A stretch of DNA of 64,000 nucleotides. Origin: Serinicoccus marinus DSM 15273 (GTDB lineage: Bacteria; Actinomycetota; Actinomycetes; Actinomycetales; Dermatophilaceae). Every line of letters starts with the position of its first letter. Within the stretch, counting starts at the first letter, position 1. Below are positions 59,945 through 64,000 of this stretch, piece after piece. The translations under genes and the position numbers were made by a program. The notes beneath the pieces are model-generated. The model had not been told where the DNA came from, ran no database searches, and was given only the letters and a program-made list of their open reading frames with translations. The stretch lies in the NCBI RefSeq assembly GCF_008386315.1, contig NZ_CP043808.1:2294001-2358000 (forward strand), given 5' to 3'.

Positions 59945-60571
59945 TCAGGGGGACCGGACGGCCAGCACACGCACGGACTCGACCACCAGGGTCAGCACCA
60001 GGCTGCCCACGATGATGATCTGCCCGGTGCCCTCCTGAACCAGGGCGGGCGGCACCTGGTTCTCCGCGCAGAACACGAGCGCCACCACGGCCAGCGTGCC
60101 CCGGACCGCTCGACCGCTCTCGAGCCACCGTGTCTCCGGGCGCACCGCCGAGAGCAGGAGACCGGCTGCCGGGACCACGAAGGCCATGACGACCCCGGCC
60201 AGGTGGACGGCACCGGTGTCACCGGCGGGGAAGACAGCGGCGACCACGAGGCCCAGCCCCATGACCACGACGCTGCCCGCGAGCAGGCGGCCCCAGCGCG
60301 GGGTCAGCGCCAGCGCGGCGCCCGCGAGCAGCACCCCGGTCGACGCCAGGCCGACGTTGAAGGCGGCCGACCCCGGCGAGCAGATCCACCGTCCACCCCG
60401 AGGACGGCACGCACCGTCCCCCAGGTCGCTGAACATGTTCACCGTCCACACGAAGGTCGTCCCGGTGGTCCGCAGGGCGACGACCACGGTGACGACGAAG
60501 AGGACGATGGCGACCAGCACACCCGCCGCACCCAGGACGGGCCATCGGGGCGAGACCGGGGGGCGGGTCAT
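59945..60571 (-). CDS. DUF998-family membrane protein
   Basis: A 208-residue protein with six hydrophobic helices; the first loop contains NMFSDLGDGACRPRGGRWICSPGSAAFN, the pattern of DUF998 (two Cys may form an extracytoplasmic disulfide). Function unknown. ATG 60571 follows GGAGGA. It converges on the GT-C gene with 15 bp between stops and diverges from aroA. Confidence 0.75.
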   Translation of the reverse strand: MTRPPVSPRWPVLGAAGVLVAIVLFVVTVVVALRTTGTTFVWTVNMFSDLGDGACRPRGGRWICSPGSAAFNVGLASTGVLLAGAALALTPRWGRLLAGSVVVMGLGLVVAAVFPAGDTGAVHLAGVVMAFVVPAAGLLLSAVRPETRWLESGRAVRGTLAVVALVFCAENQVPPALVQEGTGQIIIVGSLVLTLVVESVRVLAVRSP

Positions 60572-60778
60572 GTCGGGAGGTCCTCCGGCCTCGGCGGCCA
60601 GCGTCTGCAACGGTCGTGGCGGCCGGTCGGGGACGGGCCGCGCCCCTCCGCTGCGACCAGGGGCAGCCGGGCCGCCACCGACCGGTCGAAGTGGGAACGG
60701 TAGCACCGCGGGCCGTCGGGACCGCGGGGAGGCGCTAGGTTGGGCCCGGACCGAGACCGAGACGAGGAGGCGACCGCG

Positions 60779-62164
60779 ATGAGCGCTGTGCCGACCTGGG
60801 CCGCCCCCCACGTCCAGGGCGCCCTCGACGCCCGGGTCCGCGTGCCCGGCAGCAAGTCCCTCACCAACCGGTGGCTGGTGCTGGCGCTGCTGGCCGACGG
60901 CCCCAGCACGCTGCGGCACCCGTTGCACTCCGACGACAGCCGGCGGATGGTCGACGCCTTGCGCGCCCTCGGGGCGGGGGTGGACGACGACGACCCGGCC
61001 GCCTGGGTGGTCCGACCGCCGTGGGGCGGACCGCGCGGCGACGTGGACATCGACTGCGGTCAGGCCGGCACCGTGATGCGCTTCGTGCCACCGGTCGCCG
61101 CGCTGGCGGACGGGCCGGTGCGCTTCGACGGGCACCACTCGGCGCGTGCCCGCCCGGTGGGGCCGGTCCTCGACGGGTTGCGGGCGCTCGGTGCCGAGAT
61201 CAAGGAGGAGGGCCACGGCACCCTGCCCTTCGTCGTCAGGGGCGGCCCGTCCGACGAGTCGGGGTCCTCCGAGGGCGGCGGTGCGGCCGCGCCCCCCGTC
61301 GTGCGCATCGACGCCTCGGCCAGCTCACAGTTCGTCTCGGCGCTGCTCCTGGCAGGGGCGGCGTACCCGCGTGGTCTGCGGCTGGAGCACACCGGGACGA
61401 CGCTGCCCAGCCTCCCCCACGTCGAGATGACGCTCGACGCCCTGGCCACGGTCGGGGTCGAGGTGGAGCGCACCAGCCCGACCAGCTGGCTGGTCCACCC
61501 GGGGGAGGTCCGGGCGGTCGACATCACCGTGGAGCCCGACCTCTCCTCCGCGGCCCCTTTCCTCGCCCTCGCGGCCGTCACTGGTGGCCGGGTCGTCGTG
61601 GCCGACTGGCCGGAGCGCACCACCCAGCCCGGCGCCCGGATGAGGGACGTGCTGGCGGCCATGGGCGCCAGCACCGAGCTCACCCCGCAGGGACTGGCCG
61701 TCCGGGGCGCACCCGCGGGACGGCTCGAGGGGGTGGACCTCGACCTGTCCGAGGTCGGCGAGCTCACCCCCGTCGTCGCCGCCCTGTGCGCCCTGGCCCG
61801 GACCCCGAGCCGGCTGCGCGGGATCGCCCACCTGCGGGGGCACGAGACCGACCGGATCGCGGCGCTGGTCACCGAGCTGGCCCGGCTGGGCGCCGGCGCC
61901 CGGGAGACGGCCGACGGCCTGGAGATCGAGCCCGCCCCCCTCACCGGGACGCGGCTGCGGACCTATCACGACCACCGCATGGCGATGTTCGCCGCCGTGC
62001 TCGGAGCGGTCGTCCCCGGGGTCGAGGTCGAGGACGTCGCCACCGCGGGCAAGACCTTCCCGGGCTTCGACCGGGTCTGGTCGGAGGCGGTCGCCACCGG
62101 TATACCGTCAGGGCCGCGGGCACCCGCGTCACCCGAGGACAGGGACGGCCGGGAGTCCCCGTGA
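60779..62164 (+). CDS. aroA: 3-phosphoshikimate 1-carboxyvinyltransferase (EPSP synthase)
   Basis: A 461-residue shikimate-pathway enzyme joining PEP and shikimate-3-phosphate. GSKSLTNR at residue 21 binds S3P, GQAGTVMRF at about 98 is the phosphate/glyphosate loop (usually GNAGTAMR), ASASSQFVSALLL near 180 and TYHDHRMAM near 390 are present. ATG 60779 follows GAGGAGG. Its stop overlaps the rsgA start; aroA-rsgA-hisN is a conserved actinobacterial order. Confidence 0.95.
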   Translation: MSAVPTWAAPHVQGALDARVRVPGSKSLTNRWLVLALLADGPSTLRHPLHSDDSRRMVDALRALGAGVDDDDPAAWVVRPPWGGPRGDVDIDCGQAGTVMRFVPPVAALADGPVRFDGHHSARARPVGPVLDGLRALGAEIKEEGHGTLPFVVRGGPSDESGSSEGGGAAAPPVVRIDASASSQFVSALLLAGAAYPRGLRLEHTGTTLPSLPHVEMTLDALATVGVEVERTSPTSWLVHPGEVRAVDITVEPDLSSAAPFLALAAVTGGRVVVADWPERTTQPGARMRDVLAAMGASTELTPQGLAVRGAPAGRLEGVDLDLSEVGELTPVVAALCALARTPSRLRGIAHLRGHETDRIAALVTELARLGAGARETADGLEIEPAPLTGTRLRTYHDHRMAMFAAVLGAVVPGVEVEDVATAGKTFPGFDRVWSEAVATGIPSGPRAPASPEDRDGRESP

Positions 62165-63189
62165 GCGGGCGCTACGACCACCTCGACGAGTCCTCCGTCC
62201 GGGTGCGCCCCTCCCGCAAGGGGTCGCGCCCGCGGACCAAGGACCGCCCGGCCCACGAGGACGCCGTCGTGGGGGTCGTCACCACCGTCGACCGGGGGCG
62301 CTACACCACCCGCGTCCAGGACCGCACCGTCGTCGCCATGCGCGCTCGCGAGCTCGGCCGCAGCCGCATCGTCGTCGGCGACCGGGTGGGCATGGTCGGG
62401 GACACCACCGGCCGACCGGACACGCTGGCCCGGATCGTGCGGGTCGAGGACCGGCGCACCGTGCTCCGCCGGAGCGCGGACGACACGGACGCGGTGGAGC
62501 GGGTCATCGTCGCCAACGCCGACCAGCTCGTCATCGTCACCGCCCTGGCCGATCCGGCGCCCCGCGAGCGCATGGTCGACCGCTGCCTGGTCGCGGCCTA
62601 CGACGCCGGGCTCGAGCCGCTGCTGCTCCTCACCAAGGCCGACCTGGCGGACCCGGCCGACTTCCTGCGCCACTACACCGCGCTCGACGTGCCCTCGGTG
62701 GTGACCGGCAGCTCCGGCACGGGCGAGGTTCGTGCCCTCGAGCCGGATGCCGTGGGCCGCGTCCGGTCACTCCTCCAGGACCGCACAAGCGTCCTCGTGG
62801 GTCATTCGGGCGTGGGCAAGTCCACGCTCGTCAACGCGCTGGTGCCGGACGCCCTGCGCGCGACGGGCGAGGTCAACGCTGTCACCGGCCGCGGTCGGCA
62901 TACCTCGACCTCGGCGATCGCCCTGGAGCTGCCGGGGGGCGGCTGGGTCGTGGACACCCCCGGGGTCCGGTCCTTCGGGCTGGGACACGTCGACCCGGGC
63001 ACCTTCGTCGAGCACTTCGACGACCTCGCCGGAGGGACCGCCGGGTGCCCGCGCGGGTGCAGCCACGACGAACCGGACTGCGCTCTCGACGCGTGGGTGG
63101 ACGAGGGCCACGCCGGCCCGGCGGGGGCCGCGCGCCTGGAGTCGCTGCGACGGCTGCTGCGCAGCCGCGGCGGCGATGAGCACGGCTGA
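62161..63189 (+). CDS. rsgA: Ribosome small-subunit-dependent GTPase
   Basis: A 342-residue circularly permuted GTPase that checks 30S maturation. Basic leader, OB-fold (about 35-95), G4 TKAD (about 160), G1 GHSGVGKS (about 218), G3 DTPGV (about 264), then a zinc knuckle CPRGCSH..DCAL near 300. The G4-G5-G1-G3 order confirms RsgA. GTG 62161 overlaps aroA (GTGA). Confidence 0.95.
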   Translation: MSGRYDHLDESSVRVRPSRKGSRPRTKDRPAHEDAVVGVVTTVDRGRYTTRVQDRTVVAMRARELGRSRIVVGDRVGMVGDTTGRPDTLARIVRVEDRRTVLRRSADDTDAVERVIVANADQLVIVTALADPAPRERMVDRCLVAAYDAGLEPLLLLTKADLADPADFLRHYTALDVPSVVTGSSGTGEVRALEPDAVGRVRSLLQDRTSVLVGHSGVGKSTLVNALVPDALRATGEVNAVTGRGRHTSTSAIALELPGGGWVVDTPGVRSFGLGHVDPGTFVEHFDDLAGGTAGCPRGCSHDEPDCALDAWVDEGHAGPAGAARLESLRRLLRSRGGDEHG

Positions 63190-63216
63190 GCGCTGACCAG
63201 CGGCTACGGTGAGCGG

Positions 63217-64000
63217 GTGCCTGGATACGACGACGACCTGAGACTCGCCCACGTCCTCGCCGACGCGGTGGAGCGCACCTCGCTCGACCTCTTCGGCTCG
63301 TGGGAGGACGAGGTCGAGGTCGGCCCGGACGGATCGCTGCGCACACCGGCCGCGGCTCGCCTGGAGGAGCTGCTGCGGCACCAGCTGCAGCGCACGCGGC
63401 CGCGGGACCGGGTGGAGGGCCGCATGCTCGAGGCGACCGGTCACGGTGCGCGACGTTGGGTGATCGACCCGATCGACGGCGCCGCCAACTACGTCCGGGG
63501 CGTGCCGGTGTGGGCCACGCTCATCAGCCTGGTGGTGGAGGACCAGCCGGTGCTCGGCCTGGTGGCCGCACCGATGCTCTCCCGACGGTGGTGGGCCGGC
63601 GTCGGGTCCGGCGCCTGGACCGGCCGCACGCTGGCGCGGGCCCGGCGCATCGCCGTCTCCGAAACCCGCGTGCTGGGTCACGCCTCGCTGTCCGCGGACG
63701 ACGTCGCGGGCTGGGTCCACGGGCCGCACGGACCTGGCTTCGCGGCCCTGACCGACCGGGTGTGGCGCACCCGCGCCTTCGGGGACTTCTGGAGCCACGC
63801 CCTGGTCGCCGAGGGCGCGGCGGACGTCGCGCTCGCGGCCTGGGCCGACCCGGTGCAGCTCGCGACGCTCGCCCCGCTGCTGCGCGAGGCCGGCGGGACG
63901 GTGACCGACCCGGAGGGCGCCCCCGCAGCCCTCCCGCTCGGGCCAGGCAGCACCGGTCACCCCGTCGTCGCCTCGAACGGGCACCTCCACGAGGAGGTCC
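63217..64000 (+). CDS. Inositol-monophosphatase-fold protein in the histidinol-phosphatase position, metal site degenerate; 3' end cut
   Basis: At least 261 residues; the end lies beyond the window. N-terminus DDLRLAHVLADAVE and core ARRWVIDPIDGAANYVRGVPVWATLISL match actinobacterial HisN in the expected place after rsgA. But the GEE motif that supplies a metal Glu reads EGRMLEA, the T-P-V-[ST]-[DE]-A-D segment reads RTPAAARLEE, the W-D near the C-terminus reads VQLATLAPL, and D-G-T reads D-G-A. Only the D-P-I-D ligands remain. It may be catalytically dead or changed in function. GTG 63217. Confidence 0.8.
   Translation, partial: MPGYDDDLRLAHVLADAVERTSLDLFGSWEDEVEVGPDGSLRTPAAARLEELLRHQLQRTRPRDRVEGRMLEATGHGARRWVIDPIDGAANYVRGVPVWATLISLVVEDQPVLGLVAAPMLSRRWWAGVGSGAWTGRTLARARRIAVSETRVLGHASLSADDVAGWVHGPHGPGFAALTDRVWRTRAFGDFWSHALVAEGAADVALAAWADPVQLATLAPLLREAGGTVTDPEGAPAALPLGPGSTGHPVVASNGHLHEEV

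Overview
The window is chromosomal DNA from a very GC-rich (about 70% or more by eye) actinobacterium. Support comes from a WhiB-family regulator, an RsrA/SigR-type thiol-stress pair, the 24-residue ribosomal protein bL37, a nickel superoxide dismutase, MurT/GatD, GTG/TTG starts with ATGA or GTGA gene overlaps, and the gene order sucC-sucD-DUF6350-purN-purH-folD-DUF3017-mdh. The content fits the Intrasporangiaceae/Ornithinimicrobiaceae (Serinicoccus/Ornithinimicrobium-like); that placement is inference. I see no rRNA, tRNA, CRISPR array, insertion sequence or prophage.

Layout. 0-9.8 kb: a nucleoside-uptake cluster read leftwards (BMP lipoprotein, ABC ATPase, two permeases, cytidine deaminase), an M20 amidohydrolase and pyrD. 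9.8-15 kb: a mannose-1-phosphate guanylyltransferase/GT4 pair, a lipoprotein, a 2'-5' RNA ligase-like gene, a LysM protein and mdh. 15-27 kb: leftward folD, purH, purN, DUF6350, sucD and sucC, interrupted at 20.3-23.4 kb by an accessory insert holding an unknown gene of lower GC and a broken, LexA-box-preceded DUF222/HNH gene. 27-40.7 kb: pcrA, membrane genes, murT-gatD, guaA, a SURF1/DUF3817 pair, a beta-propeller protein, guaB3 and guaB. 40.8-46 kb: whiB, groES-groEL under two CIRCE operators, a cardiolipin synthase-like gene and a methyltransferase. 46-50.4 kb: a Trk/Ktr potassium channel pair and tsaB-rimI-tsaD. 50.4-55 kb: sodN, two membrane HD/HD-GYP proteins behind a 28-residue peptide ORF, bL37, and sigR-rsrA with a sigma-R promoter. 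55-64 kb: aminotransferase, SRAP peptidase, two glycosyltransferases, DUF998, then aroA-rsgA-hisN-like.

Two whole-window observations matter most. First, at least 20 apparent single-base frameshifts fall in genes that should be intact (groEL, guaB3, purH, pyrD, tsaB, tsaD, whiB, SURF1 and others). This looks like consensus indel error rather than decay, so coordinates for those genes span the joined frames. Second, the octamer GGTATGCC/GGCATACC occurs 25 times, roughly ten times what composition predicts, on both strands and in every reading phase. I know of no described function for it.
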